Positions 11,801 through 26,800 are shown, numbered from the stretch's first letter. The stretch: DNA of 64,000 nucleotides from Ostrinia nubilalis (GCF_963855985.1 NC_087119.1:5000001-5064000); one strand, 5' to 3'. Translations and numbers: made by a program. The notes: a model not told the origin generated them from the letters alone.

Positions 11801-14800
11801 TATTCTGTTAATTTTGAAGACTTCTTTAATACTATCGGTATGATTAGGAATTCTTCATTGTTTTTCTTTAACTTGGTTATCTCTTCGTTTGATATTTTCC
11901 GTACTTTAGAAATATTAAAAATAAGACTGGAAACATAAAAATACAATTTTAAAAACACAAATACAATCAATACAATCAAGCAGTCATGTAATGTCAACAA
12001 ATTTGACATAACTTTTTTTTTAATGACGTTCTCACTGCTTTAAGATATGTGTTTTAGCCGAATTAATAGCAGAAATGAACGAGATTGAACGAATGAGCTA
12101 AAATATTTCAAGGTTGGCCAACATAATAACGCAAATTTTTCTTAATATGGCAACAATTGGGTTATCACGCGATAGCGGTCGATAGACTTTTCTATCGATG
12201 GTCCCATGTTAGGGAAAATGATAAAATTATCTACGTGATCGAAAATTGTCTTATCATATCATGTCATTGTCGATGCGCGCATCTTAGGCCTTTGCGTTTG
12301 TAAGGTTTTTGCGTTTTTGTCTTATCGTACCGTAACGTTTGTTGTTTAGATGCAAAAGTTTTCTAATATTGTTGCACTGCGGTATTATACCTGCTGTAAA
12401 CTTAGTTTTCCTGCTTACACTTCACGAAGGTTTCACCAGTTGATGAGGGCAAGTTAGTAGGGGATAAGTTTTGAGTGAGCTTGCGACGTTATAGCCCGCC
12501 GCAGGCGTCGCGAGCACGCTCGGAACTTTCCGACTCGGGTGAGTGTGGTGTGCCTTTTTACGGCGCTCGCAGCACTCTGTGCCGGGCGTTTACTATCACG
12601 ACTTTACTCGTTCCGCGGCTTCGCAAACAACACACACATTAACCGAGCTTTCCGCCGCATGATTGCTGAATTTCATTCAGCGCGCTTACCTATAACACCA
12701 TTAAATCACCTCAGTATTATTAAATCGCTTACGAGTCATGATTAGAGTGCCTATACAGGGTGGAAACGATAAGTGATCTCACTCGATTATTTCTAAACTA
12801 TACATGATATCAAAAAACTAGTGACTGATCCTGAAAGTGCTTCATTAGCTCTATCAAATGGTATTAATAATAGGTTACAGAATAAACTGGATCTATCCGA
12901 AAATTCAATGTTTCCAGCTTCCATACATTTGGTAAAGTCACATTATTTTAAAAACTACACATGATATCGTAAAACTGATTACTGATTCTAAAAGTGCTTC
13001 ATAAGCTCTATCCAATGGTATCAATATTAGGTTACAGAATAAACGGGATCTATCCAAAAATTCAATGTTTCCTTCTTCCATACATTTAGTACTACCACAG
13101 TCATGATACTCATCTCTTGACAATATTATAACAAGTAAAGCCTAAAACTAATGTTTTTATGAATATTTTTAAAGAAGAATAAAATTTACGAGTTTATTTT
13201 AAGAGTTTATTATTCAATAAAAAAAAATACACTTCTAATATTGTGTGTCTGGCATACATTTAGTATGGAAGCTGGAAACATTGAATTTTCAGATAGATCC
13301 AGTTTATTCTGTAACCTTTTATTGGTACCGTTTGAAAGAGCTCATGAAGCACTTTCAGGATCAGTAACCAGTTTTTCAATATCTTGTATAGTTTAGAAAT
13401 AATCGAGTGAGATCACTTAACGTTTCCACCCTGTATGTATTAATGTAAGTAGAGTTGGTATTATTACGTGTTGGGTACCCTATTTTTAAAGCTAGTAGCT
13501 TTAAAAATAGGGTTTTCCAGGAAACAAAAATCACAATGAATCAGTGAGCCATCAACAGTAAATCTGGAGCTAATATCGTACCGCTCCGTTTAGAACAAAA
13601 CACTCTTTATTCTACTCAGGAATGTATCCAGTATTCAACCGAAGGAGCTTAACCGAATGATTTAATTATCCATATAGAATCGTCTGTGTCTGTATTCAGC
13701 CAGATTCATGGAACTAATGATATCCTAGATTATAATATAGTGCTCAATAACGATCTACTTCAAGAATATTCTATGCGAAGTCTTACACAGTGAGACGCCT
13801 ATAGGAGATTTGCTAATTGATTGCGTTGTCTTAAGCCTACCAACGAGTTGTACATTTAAATTGTGATGTAAAACCTTGCAAAATACGTGTTAATCATGTT
13901 AAGCGCAGTGCTTTACATTAATTGAAATATAAGATGCCGTCTTTAATCAGCTTGACATCATCATTTATCATAAAGCTTCGGGTATCAATATCAATATACT
14001 CATATGAACTCAAATTCAGATTAAAGTTTGCGTTATTTCCATAAAATGTAAAGTTTCGCTTTTCGAAGTAACGCTAGAGATTCGTAAAAAATTTAACCTT
14101 TATACCTATTTCAAATACTTTCGTAAAAGCTCCCGGAATCTTAAATGTCGAGGAGGGTTATTTCCGGTCATCGGGTGAATAATAAAACAACCTCACCTTT
14201 ACGTTTTAGAATACACGAGTCCAGTGTAAGAATAAACTCATTAAACAACTTTAAACCTCTAAAGAGCAGCGAACATAGTTGCCGCTTTGAACCTTACCGG
14301 CTTGTGTTAAAGTTGTGATAATTGAAAGCTGCTTTCCGTGAAGGGTTGGAGTGGAGTAAAAAAGATTTGCTATACTAGATGCGGTCTGCGGTCAGGTCAA
14401 AGTGAACGCAGCCCGCATCGTGTAAGGTCAGGGGTGCGGGTAACACAATCGGGCGATCGTGACAAGGAAATTAGTCAGCGGTCCGGCTTGCGTTCCTTGC
14501 GCGGTTTTATCGCATCAGTACAAAATGTATACGTAGAGACCACAGAACGCATCCAGTGTGACAAATCCTAACACGTGGGTGTAGGCAGAATGTTTTACGG
14601 ATATTTTTGGATTGACAGGAACAACATGGGTGCCCTAACGCGTCGGCTTCGGGCCGGCACGAGGAGGAACAGGTGTCCGAAGAGAGCTACGAGGCCATGC
14701 TGAAGAAGCGCGAGTATGTGCTACGAGAGCTGGTGGACACTGAGGACATCTACGTCAGCGACCTGCGCCTCGTCTGCGAGGGGTACATCAAGCACTTCCA

Positions 14801-17800
14801 GGTAGGAAACGATCAAATTACTTCTTGTTCCTACTGTCAAAGGTGGTAGAACCACTTTCATAAATAAAACACTGGATACTTGACTTGCACTTTTATTTCC
14901 TCCAGCGCGCCACGATACGCTAATGTAATGTTTGCTGACGTTAATACTACTCAGTGCTGTGGAGAAACTATTAGATTATTGTGGAACATTGCTATGCTAT
15001 AGGTCGCGGGCTGTGACACCTATCCCCACAATACAAACATTTGTACGCTGAGATACTCTGGGTGTTTTCTTTGTAAAATAGCTGTCTAGTATCGATACTT
15101 AGTTGGGGAATGAAAATGTCGAAAAAATGACTAATTATGTAGATTCATCATCATTGATCACGGATTTAGACACTCGCTGAATCCGTGATCAATGGTATAA
15201 AATATACATAGACAATAAGCCAGCAACTGTTCTATTCTTTTACTGCATGCAATAGCCGCAGGTGAATTCAACCAGCGAAGTGCCAAAGATAAAAGATTCG
15301 CTCCACAAAGAGATTTAGTGTGTGCCTTATTTCCCACTGAACACCGTTACGCTAAACGCCCCGTCCGGCGGTAAATAAATAACGCTTCTTCCCAGCTCGG
15401 TTGCCTATCGATATGTCTGTTCTTTATAGTTGGTCGGTCTGCGGGCAAATCGTTCGATTTGTAGTTTTAGTAGCTATCAGTCAGGTTTAGGTCAACAAAG
15501 ATGACTCGTCGCGGTGACGACGTGTTTCCAATAGTGTTTTGAAATAGCGTCATTTTGGTTTGTTTGTCGTAAATAACTTGAAACGAAAACAATAACATCG
15601 CCGCCGAGTTCGATAATATTGTTCACACTCGCACATATTAGATTTAAATGCGCTGTAGTTTTACTGTTGGATTTTATACCTAATGAAATATTGGTCTTGC
15701 TCCCAGCTGGCTAACCCGGACCCGCCGATCCCGGAAGGGCTGCGCGACCGTCGGCACCGCATGATATTCGGCAACATCGAGGTCATCTACGAGTGGCATC
15801 GCGAGTAAGTATACTACACATTTCGTGTCTGACGCAAAACTGTTGCAGACGTCTGATACTTCTAACAATATTTGCAACTTTTACATTCGGAGATCTTTTT
15901 TAAAATCTGTGTTTAAAATTGGCCATTAAATACAAGAGTTGTTCAAAACTTCACTTGAATTACTGACTTACACTAGACTAACTGATTTTCTAAGATTCCT
16001 CGTATCGACAATATTTAATCTCTATGCATTCCTTTATATCGCGATCACAATGGCCAACAATAGAACTCGAAGCGGCTGCATTGCTTAATAGCTCCAGTTT
16101 CCTATTTAAATCAATATTCTAATGGAACAACTAAGAAGTCGTTAGCATTGTTCAGACTAACCCCATTCAAGTTATTTGTAAACAAGTCCTTGATTTAAAA
16201 TCCACCTTAATATTGCTTGGATAAATCAGTTTAAACAATGACAATATTACGTGAACTGTAATACGTTTATTTCGAATGTTATTTTGCAAAAACATTATTA
16301 CAATTCTTTGTCGTGAAAGACTTGAGCCGCTTATGTAGATAAAGTTAATGTGTACTTTTCTGTTAACATCCTGATTCCAAGTCTCCCTTTGAAATCAAAG
16401 CATGTCGCAGTTAACTTTTTCTTGCCTTTATTCGGACAAATCTTGTTTATAATTGGCCCAGTAAACGAGATCGAGAATGTTCAAGTTTGATTATTATGCC
16501 TTATGTTTAATCAAAATTATTATGTAAGTACCCTTAGTTATAAAGTAAGCTATGCGAGTTTTTGTGATGTTTGCTGTAGCGATTGCTGAAGAAACTTGCA
16601 AGTGGTTAATTATGAGATTCGATGCTCAGTTACAATTGTCAAGGATAAATAAACATGGACGAAACGACGTGGAAAAAGATATGATGACATTATAGACAAT
16701 TGAAGACAATCTCGTGGTTGGCGTGGTTCCCCGCGTCGCCTTGGGCGCTATCTGCGAGCCGTTTGTCATTGTTTACTCATGCGCGTACGACTGTCTGCAA
16801 GCCCTGTTCAGCTGTGCGATTGCATTGCTTATTTTACGTTGCGTGTTTTTTATTCCAATATTTTTTGTAATAGTTACTGTTAATGAAATTTCAAACTCTT
16901 TCTAAAACTTCTAATCAAATTTCTTTATTATTTTTGAAAATTGGCAAAGTTAAAATAATTTTTGGAACGCTTTACTTTCATTAGTTTAACTTTTTATGCT
17001 TTATGCTATTAATATTAAGGATTAGTCTAAGCAATAGTTAAGGATTTACTTTAAATGGCTTTAATCTGACAACAAATATTCCTTGTAATGCAAAATATTA
17101 TAGATTGACGAAACGTTTCTATTGAAAAATGCCCTGTTGTCTCTTGTAAAAAGCTTGTTGAAGTCGCGAGTGTCAAGCCAGAGTGTGATTGACGCCCCCA
17201 AAGTGTATTGACATTTGTTGTCGGAATAAGCTGTTTATTGTCTTGCGAGCTGTCGCGCGCGGCAACCTACTAGGCCCGTTGCCGGCGCGTAGCGTTTGAG
17301 GCTTGTGTTGTGTCGCAGCAAGTTCGTGCACGAGCTGCACGAGTGCGTGGCCGCGCCGGAACTACTGGGGCCGCTGTTCCACCGCTTCTTCGAGAAGCGC
17401 ATGTTCATGTACGAGCAATACTGCCGCAACAAGCCCGTCTCTGAGTACATCGTCTCCGAGCACGACCACTTCTTCCAGGAGCTCAGGCACAAGCTCGGCC
17501 ACAAACTACAGGTAATACAACACAGCGCAACACTATCTAAATAACAACACCCAAACGGAATTGGCTTTTCACATGTAGATGAAATCACGTGTCTCGCACC
17601 TAACACTTGTGACGTTTTCTCATGTTAGCTGAAAGCACAATCTCACAACCATCAATTATTTAGTCAATAACCATACCCGTTCGCTTCACATTTCTGCGGT
17701 AGCTGGCGCATCCATGAGAACTATAAGGCAGCTACGCCGCTTTAAAAGCACCAATAATAAAGCTCATATAAAATGATACCGATACTAACCAAACTGCATG

Positions 17801-20800
17801 CAATGCCTTAGCATTAAAACACTTCTGTTCAAAGGTACGCTGATAAACTAACCACTACTGTGACCAAGTTAAACAAGGCACTGCTAACATCAAACACATT
17901 TATAAGTTGCTCACTAGTGTGGCAATTCAGTGTGTGTGACACTGGTGTGGCAATGTTTAACAAATTATATTTTTATTATTATTATTTACTATTAGTGTGA
18001 CTACGGACTGGTTGGGATTTTTTTGTTTATGAGTGGAAATATACTTGAATCCAATACTTTGACTATGCTAATAATCAAATTAATTCCTATTTTACAGTTT
18101 TAAATCTTCTCACTCACTCCTGATGCTGTGTGGTGGTCAAAAATTCATTTTTTAAATATTCCCAGCCTTTTGAATAGTTTGATTTTAATTCGAAATCATA
18201 AATGAAAACGAAGTGACCATTATATTAATATTCCACAGCAGTATGAAAGAAACTAAATGTCAATTTAGTTTGGAACATTTTTATAAGTAATCTTAAAAAC
18301 ATTGTATACAAAAAGGTCGTGACGTGTAGTATTTTTCCCCATAGAATCAATAAATGTTTTCTTTTACAATATTAGATAAACACTGACTACTCTTTTTTAA
18401 CATTTCTGATCTCGAATTGAAATTCCCCCAGTCCCCTCCCTTCCCGTTTGAAAATAATGTTTCAAATGTGATTCCTATGCAACCAAGCATTGTAAATTTT
18501 ATAGTAAACCATTACATCGTGTGTTCCAACACTAGGTTCTTCTTAGACAACGTTCGTACATCCCTGGCGCACGCATTAGTATCGCGCAGGTACAAACTCC
18601 GTTCACTATTTGTCCACAATCCGGGCAGCGCTGGTACCATGACCTACACTTGTCCTATTTTTAAGAAACTTGTAGTTTAATCCCCTAACGGAATAGGACT
18701 CGAGGCAAAATTCATTGATCTACCATATTACAATCGTAACCACCGAATTGGCAGATAGTTTAACACACTCAGTACCAGCCATGCTTCGCAGTATTCACTA
18801 CACTACGGGCGCATGCCATCGACTTCAGATTTTTGTTTTCATTTATTTGCTCATAAGTCGATGGAATGAGACATAGTGAGTGAAGTCATATTTGTTGTCC
18901 CCGCTGTCATCCGCCGCAATGTTTAAGGGCATCGATATAACACATTCAAAAACACACGTTGTCTAAAATTCACGTAATCGTAGTTAAAACTTAGGTGTTC
19001 TACGCTGAAAGAACTTGATGCTTGCATGATCAAATGCTAAATGTTTGGTGTCTATATATTAACAAAACCACGTATTTTGGTTAATTTCTGGTAATTTATG
19101 TTTTTTAAACAGACACGACACGCACACACCACAAATATGTCGTGCAATGCTATGTGTTGAACCGCTTTAAATGTTCGCATGCTTGCGAATTGCGTTTGGA
19201 CGGACTGGAGGCCATAATTCTTGAGGTCCAAACGCCTGTTGTAATAGTTATGAGTGTCTATAACTGTTGGCGTAAAATTTTCAGCTCGGTGACCTGCTGA
19301 TCAAGCCGATCCAACGCATCCAGAAGTACCACTTGCTGGTGAAGAAGATCTTATCGTACTCCGAGCACGCGCGCGCGAACCCCGACGTGCTGGCGTCGCT
19401 GCGCCAGGCCATGCACTACACAGACATTATTCCCAAGAACGCCAACATGATGATGGATGTCGGCCGCCTGCAAGGATTCACGGTAAGCATCGCCATCCTT
19501 ATTTTCACTTGCCAGACGAAGTGTCCTAGGCGTACACCCTTCCACTATCACCGTACTATTTGCCATCAGCGACTGACAACTCGCGAATTATTTCGTAACA
19601 ATGTGTTTTGTGCTTGCATTGCTTTTTGCGAATTGACCATTGAAATCCGATTACAGATGTGGCCGTCTGTTGCTAATTACGAATTTAATTTGCGCCAAAA
19701 GTTCTCAATCGGGATTAAATACGAACTAATGCGTTTGAAAACTGTGAACCAGAGATCATTATTAAAAGCTAGCACGTAGCGTGTTGTGATAACATTATGA
19801 AATACAAAAAATTTCCCATTTAAAAATGTCATTTCGAAAGTAAATGCTTCACATTTACCTGAAAACTGTCAGTTTACCCTCAGTTGTTTTATGAATGAAT
19901 GGTGTAGGAGGTCGCGCAACGATAGATTGGGCGAACACACACAACAATTTACGCATACAAATATCGAATACCCTAGTCACCTCGCACTGCAGAGGCAGAG
20001 AGAGCTTGTCAGTCAGACTACGCACAGCATCAGCGCGGCGAGCGTATACAGATCTCTGCTTGTGTAGAGCGCTCGCTGCGCGGTCTATACGATTATGATC
20101 ATGCCACAAGGGTTGGTCGCGACATAAAGGCCTATTCAGACCTAAGCGGTATTCGCTACCGTCTGCGGCAGAGAAAACGCTCTAGCCGCGGTACTTGATA
20201 CTAAATACCTGAGCGAAACCCGCGCGGTATGTACCTCTACCCACAGCGGCAGCGAATATCGCTCAGGTCGCTCTAGCCGCGATACTTGATACTAAATACC
20301 TGAGCGAAACCCGCGCGGTATGTACCTCTACCCACAGCGGCAGCGAATATCGCTCAGGTTTGAATAGGCCTTAAGGCGAGACGAGCGAAGCATTGACGGT
20401 GGCTGGTCGTTGCAGGGCAACATCACGGCGCAGGGCAAGCTGCTGATGCAGGAGGCGCTGCAGGTGGCCGACCTCAGCTCCAGCAGCGAGAAGGGCAAGG
20501 AGCTTCACGTGTTCCTCTTCGAGCAGTGCGTCATCTTCAGCGAGGCCGTCGGCAAGAAGAACCAGTACACCAGCCCCACCTACAACTACAAGGGACATGT
20601 GCAGGTATGGCTTTCTCTATTAAAGTAGGCGCACACCGTTGATTTTTAGTTGACCGATAGTTGTGCCCGATTTTAATTTGTATGAAGAATCGGCCAAATC
20701 GAATCGGCGTAGTGTGCGCACTCCCATACATGCCCATACTGATCAACTGCCCGACTAAACTATCGGCCGACGAAAAATCAACGGTGTGCGCCTACTCTTA

Positions 20801-23800
20801 TGTCCCGTGGAATGTAGATGCCATCATGCTTCCAACAGACCGATTGAGTTACTGACTTTCTGTACACACAATAAGTTGTAAATAACATTATGATCAGTTC
20901 AAATAAAGATTTCTTTGGTGCAGGGGCTCTTTCTAGCAACTGATATAATATCACCAGTCTTAATCGTGTTTAAAATAAACTAATATTTCAACTATATTTC
21001 CACAGATGAACAAGATGGAGCTTGAAGAAGTTGAGAACAACACAGCGTTCATAATCCACTCGTTGGACCCGAACAAGCCGCGGCAGTCTTATCTCTGCAA
21101 GGGCCCCGAGGCGTCGCTCCAGGAGTGGATCGCGGCGCTCTCGCGCATCCTGAACTCGCAGCGAATGTTCGGCGAGGCGCTCGAGAACCCCAGCGCCTAC
21201 CTGCGCGAGCTGCAGGGCCACTCCTCGTAAGTACCACGCGCCACGCCACGCCACGCCACGCCACGCCGCGCCACGCCACGCCTCGCCGGCTGCGCGCATG
21301 CCACGCGGGAAAGATAGCTTCAGCGAAGGGTCTTATAAAGCTTGCCCGATTTCTATAATATCCAATCAAATTGGTAGACCCTAGCGAGATCGATGGACCG
21401 CAGAATATAGGTTTTAAATCTTAGTATAATTAATAAATCATTAATAGTATTCAAAGCCCGTGTAATCCAATAGTTATAGTATAAACCCATTATACAGTGT
21501 GTCCGGGCTTGTAGTGATCAAACTTTAAGGGCGTAATCTATAGACAATTTTATCGATGAAAATACTTCAAATTTGGGTCTTGTCCCATTTCTCCCAAAAT
21601 TACAAGGATTTAAGTTTTTAATTTTTAGTTTTCAACTCTTTCTTCAAAAACAAGTGAAAGCGTGGGTAAATTAACACTAATAAGCAAATATTTTATATCA
21701 TGCGAAAGCCAATAAAATTATCTATTAGTAGAAGTAGAAAACGGACACAAGTTTCATACATTTTCAGGGAGTAAGAATGGATTTAAGTAGAAAAAAACAT
21801 GACTTTTTTCACTTCTTTTTCAGTTATTTTCCAACACAAGAAAAACCAGGTCGTTAAGGTATGTTTTATTTGCATTGTATTATTAGTATTTGAGCTATTC
21901 TACAAAACGAATGTAAATTTATTAGTCTACGTCTATTAGTTTCGACGCAATTGTTGAACAAAGATACCCCTTCCCAGCCGGTTCCATAGCGCGTCGGAAT
22001 AGGTTGTGTGATTTTTTCAGGCAATGCATTTTCGCATGTTAGCAGCGCTATGGAACCGGCTGGGAAGGGGTATCTTTGTTCAACTATTGCGTCTAAACTA
22101 ATAAACGTAGACTAATAAATTTACATTCGTTTTGTAGAATAGCTCAAACATTAATAATACAATGCAAATAAAACATACTTTAACGACCTGGTTTTTCTTG
22201 TGTTGGAAAATAACTGAAATAGAAGTGAAAAAAATCATGTCTTTTTCTAATTAAATCCATTCTTACTTCCATAAAATGTATAAAACTTGTGTCTATTTTC
22301 TACTTCTACTAATACATAATTTTATTGGCTATCGCATGATATAAAATATTTGCTTATTAGTGTTAATTTACCCACGCTTTCACTTGTTTTTGAAGAAAGA
22401 GTTGAAAACTAAAAATTAAAAACTTAAATCCTTGTAATTTTGGGAGAAATGGGACAAGACCCAAATTTGAAGTATTTTCATCGATAAAATTGTCTATAGA
22501 TTACGCCCTTAAAGTTTGATCACTACATGCCCGGACACACTGTATAATCGCACAATTTTATTCAATTTAGTACCGAGAGAGAGTAATTATAAGCGTTCAA
22601 ATATATATCAATTCATATGTAACCGATACTGCCATTATAAAAAGATTACACTAGTGAGATTACCGCGTATTGCTGGCTAGTCGCAAGGCGTGCTAGTGAC
22701 GTCACGTGTGGCTTGCGCGCGCGCCGGCAGCGTGCGCGCCGCGCGCGGCCGCCGCGATAACAGCCGATAACCCTAACCGCATGTAACACAACTCCACTAA
22801 CAAAGGATGTTAATTAACCGGCGATGTGCGGACTGCTATTATCGCGAATACAGCCACCGATGACATATTATTCCTTTATAACTTAACTGGACCGCGAACA
22901 GTGTAATAATCATCTGACATTGAAATACAAGCATATGACTGTAAAAGTATGTTGTACAATTTCACGCATTCCGCGCATCTGAACTGTTTCTGAAGGTGTA
23001 ATAATTAATTTAATTTTACGCTATTTTTGAAGATTGATAAAAGAGCTTTGTAATAATCGTAATAGGAAATAATAACAAGGATAACTGAAACTCGCCGAGA
23101 ATTGTTGTGTTTACAGAATGAATGACGACCTTGTTATAGCAATAAAAATGATACTTTTTATTATATCATTATATCTACTAACGATAATTCGGCAGCTAAT
23201 TTACGAATCTATTCACCAGAAAACTGAAAATATAGTATTACAAAAAAATGTTTGACCACTTACAGAGACAAATGAATGACATAAAAAATAAGTTACATCA
23301 GCAATATTGATAGAATGGTTCGTACATTAGCTAGCCGTTTATCCACGAGTCTTCCAAAGGTGTCTTTAGTCGCAGACACACAGCAACTCTTGGCGACGCA
23401 TGCATGACCCAGGATGCCTCAAACACGAGTTTTTCGAGAAATCAAAACACATTATTTCTCGTCTCTTCTGCTTATCGTATCACTTAGAAGACATGTCGTG
23501 TTTGAGGTGTCCCAGGAGGATTATTTGTGTTAGCATACTAACATGCGGTGGTGGATGTGGATAATAACTTTAATGTATTAACAAGCGACACGATCAGCCG
23601 CCGGCCCGGCTGCTGGCGTCTGAGTCAATTATAAGTTCGCGCGGCTCGTATAAATAACTAGTTATAATAATTGTCCATGTTAGGTTAATTACTACACTGG
23701 AATTGATATTTAGATATACTTATTTTAAAATTTTTAATGTTAATACGGGTAGGATGTGTATGTACCTTTAAAGTAACAGTTCATATCGCTTTAACTTAGA

Positions 23801-26800
23801 CATGACCAGTGGTTCTGCGATTGAAGCTGACTGGTCGACGGCGATACCTACAGTCGAGGTGTCGCATTACAGTGAAATTTAATATTAGTTATTCAGTAAT
23901 GTTAACGAAAACGCAATAATGTACTGCCAGGTTATGTAAGTGTACTTGAGAACTGACCAATGATAACGTCGTTTGATCATAATTTATGTATAACAACCTC
24001 TATTTCAATGTAAAAGTACTTATTGTAATTCGAATGTACACTGGTAATAATGTTCTAAGTTATTTTAGTTATTTTCGCGAAACTAATAGTGTACGTGCTA
24101 CTTATTTAAAAATCTGCAAGTCATATCAAGCATCATATCACTGTTCGCACCCCTGACACTATAGGTTCTTTATAACACACATATTCCTGGACATAATATG
24201 TGTCAGAACTATATTATGTATAGAATACCGTAAATTGATTCAAAACAACATACATTATAACCTTTCGAAACAATTTAACATAGCTCTTACAAAGCTTTCT
24301 CTTGCCATTGGTTGATCTTGGCCGAATGTAAGTGAGCATGCATCTAATGCATAGGTACATTTCTTTATTTTTCTCAGTGCTTAGTGTTAAGTAGGAATCG
24401 AAGAAGACTGGAAATATGGAGTGAACATACGAAAAGTATATTGGAAACGTTGGCTAGAAGTATTGCATGGTAGGTTAAGACACGTCATATACATTCTCAG
24501 TAAGGTTAGAGTCATGTAATCGCGGAATATTTATTATTTAATAATCTCACATAATATGTATAGCCTACTCGAACGGAATGCGTTGTAACAAATCGCAATG
24601 CCTTCTCGAAAAGTAGGCATTTCACAGCTTTTTAAGGTAACGACCGGAAGCTGTCTAGTAGTTATAATTATTATTATATTTATTACAGTTGTTACAATTA
24701 TTGTTGTAACACCAGAGACCTGCAAAGTACACATGAAATAGAAAATATTAGTATATCGTCGCAAGACACTATAATAGTGCCGTATAACATAAAATATATT
24801 GCACCGTACAATTAGCGTAAGTATTCTTGGTATTATACTGATCTTCACAATCAATATTTCCGATACAATTTCTCATATTGGATGTTCGCTGAATATGTAC
24901 TTCACTTTTGGATAGCTATAATGTGACTTCATCGATGACGTAGACGTTTTAGACACTGCATCTATAGAAAGCAAAGACATACACGCGACATCATAGCTTA
25001 GTATTTGAAGATTATAAATGTATAAATGGTGTCACCTTACAACATAATTATTATTATAATCCAGTCTTCATGTTATATTAACAAAATTTTCAAATATACA
25101 TAGTATAAGATCCCGAGTTCATACCTACCTAGTATAATTTCATATAGTCTTTTGACTCCATTCACCTAACCCCGTATACCGCAACACATCTACTTATTGC
25201 ATTCGTTTAGATTAAATCATTTTAGGTATAGGGGCCAACTTTTGATTGCAATCATTTTTAATGTAATTTATTAATCATTTTACCCACTTATAATTATTTA
25301 TCATCCCAGCCATTGTAGTCTGTAAGTTTAGGTGGAATAATTAATTGTAATAAATAGTAAACATTAACATTAAATGCTTTACAACTCGGCTTTTGATGTT
25401 CATAGTAATAAGGTATATTTAATGGTTATTATTAATGTGTAATGTGTATTTATAGTTTGCTGCATTTACGCTGCGTAAAGGTGCAGTCTGAGTTATCGAG
25501 GGTGTAATAATATGACATGTAATCGAACGCCGCTGCGCACTCCGGGACGGTAGCCGCCTTTTAATGAGTTCATCTGGCAATGAAATCTCTGCCCAGAACT
25601 TAAAGACTTAGCAATACATCTATATAAATGATAATTCATTGTAGTACTAACAAACAGGATAACATTAGATGAAGTAGTTGATAAGCGTGCTCACCGCGGT
25701 GCAGCGGCAGCCGCGCTCGGGGGGTTGGGGTCAAAGTGATCACTGCTTTAATAACGATGGGTTACCGCTTCGTTGTGGCCACTTAATTATAATGAGTCGC
25801 ACATTTAACAGATTATATAGCTAATATATTTTGTTACTTTTAAATTGTACGAGTCGGAGATGGCGACGATTATTTTGTGATCGGCGTAACGCTTCGTTAT
25901 TTGCTTTTGAAATATATTATAATTAGACATCTCAATAATAGTGCATAGAATAGTTCACACGACTCCTTATACTATCTCTTGCGAATTATGTCGATCTGTT
26001 CTAACATTAATATTTTATATCTGTATTCAACTTTTCTATAATCTAACAAACTCGACCAAAGCATTTGAGTTTTCAAAAATAATGTTATCTTCTACATTAT
26101 GTTTTGTCATTTTAATAAATCATCGTATGTATATATTTGCCAATCGAATCCTAAATATGTATATAATACTAACTTCTAACAATCACTGTAATACTGAACT
26201 ACTTATATGTTATATGAGTAACCAATAAATGTGAATAAAAAATGCTTGTGGTTTTATGCTTTTAGTCCCGCATGCTTGTTATGTTTATTTCTTTTTTGTT
26301 GATTATTTTTATGTTCGGGGGCCAGCTTAGCTGAACGCTGCTAATATTGGCACAGCAACGCAATAGATGAGCGCTCACCTACACATGAATCCATATAAAA
26401 GTGAGAATAGAAACGCTTGGTGGTGGTGGTGATGGGGTATTTAGTTCGCTTGACTCATGAGGAGCGGGAGAGGGTGCATTAGCGGTAGCGAAAGCTGGTT
26501 CGCCCATTTTTGTTTTGTTTTGTTTTAACATCCTATTCCCGTCCCAATAGCGCGGGCTCGGGGTGGTGCGGGCTGCGTAAGACGGAGAGCGTGCCGCCGT
26601 CGGTGGGCGCGCGGCTGGCGCCCGAGCTGCGGCGCACGCAGCGCCCGCACACCAAGGCCAACACCATCAACCTGCCCACCACCGCCATCCGCGGCGACGA
26701 GCGCAAGAAGAGCGCCAACGTCGCCGCCAACAACGCGGCCGCGCACACCTCGCCGCCGCACGCCAACGTGAGTAGCGCGCGCGATGCAGCTGCGCCGATG

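Larger units (their letters stand above)
6243..14618. other. 8.4-kb intron built of a triplicated segment
   Basis: Most of this intron (6426-13564) is a P-E-P-E-P arrangement of two direct-repeat blocks. The remainder (13565-14618) is ordinary AT-rich intron with no supported exon. A 77-codon open frame at 14338-14571 lacks splice logic and family similarity. Confidence 0.75.
21227..26550. other. 5.3-kb intron
   Basis: Starts with a CCACG-type pentanucleotide run (about 21233-21284), then a 1048-bp foldback element (21495-22542). The rest, to 26550, is AT-rich intron. A weak inverted repeat at about 23405-23518 (CTCAAACACGA and its inverse) is the only other structure seen. Confidence 0.75.

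Noticed and set aside
6663..12745. Identical 68-codon frame at 6663, 9599 and 12539
   Set aside because: It is identical only because segment P is triplicated. No start signal, homology or codon bias supports a gene.
6426..13564. LTR retrotransposon with P as the LTR
   Set aside because: P does not start TG or end CA, there is no primer-binding site or polypurine tract, and E has no gag-pol frame.
25941..26228. 95-codon plus frame in a Trio intron
   Set aside because: Composition-driven frame in AT-rich intron, without splice sites or family match.
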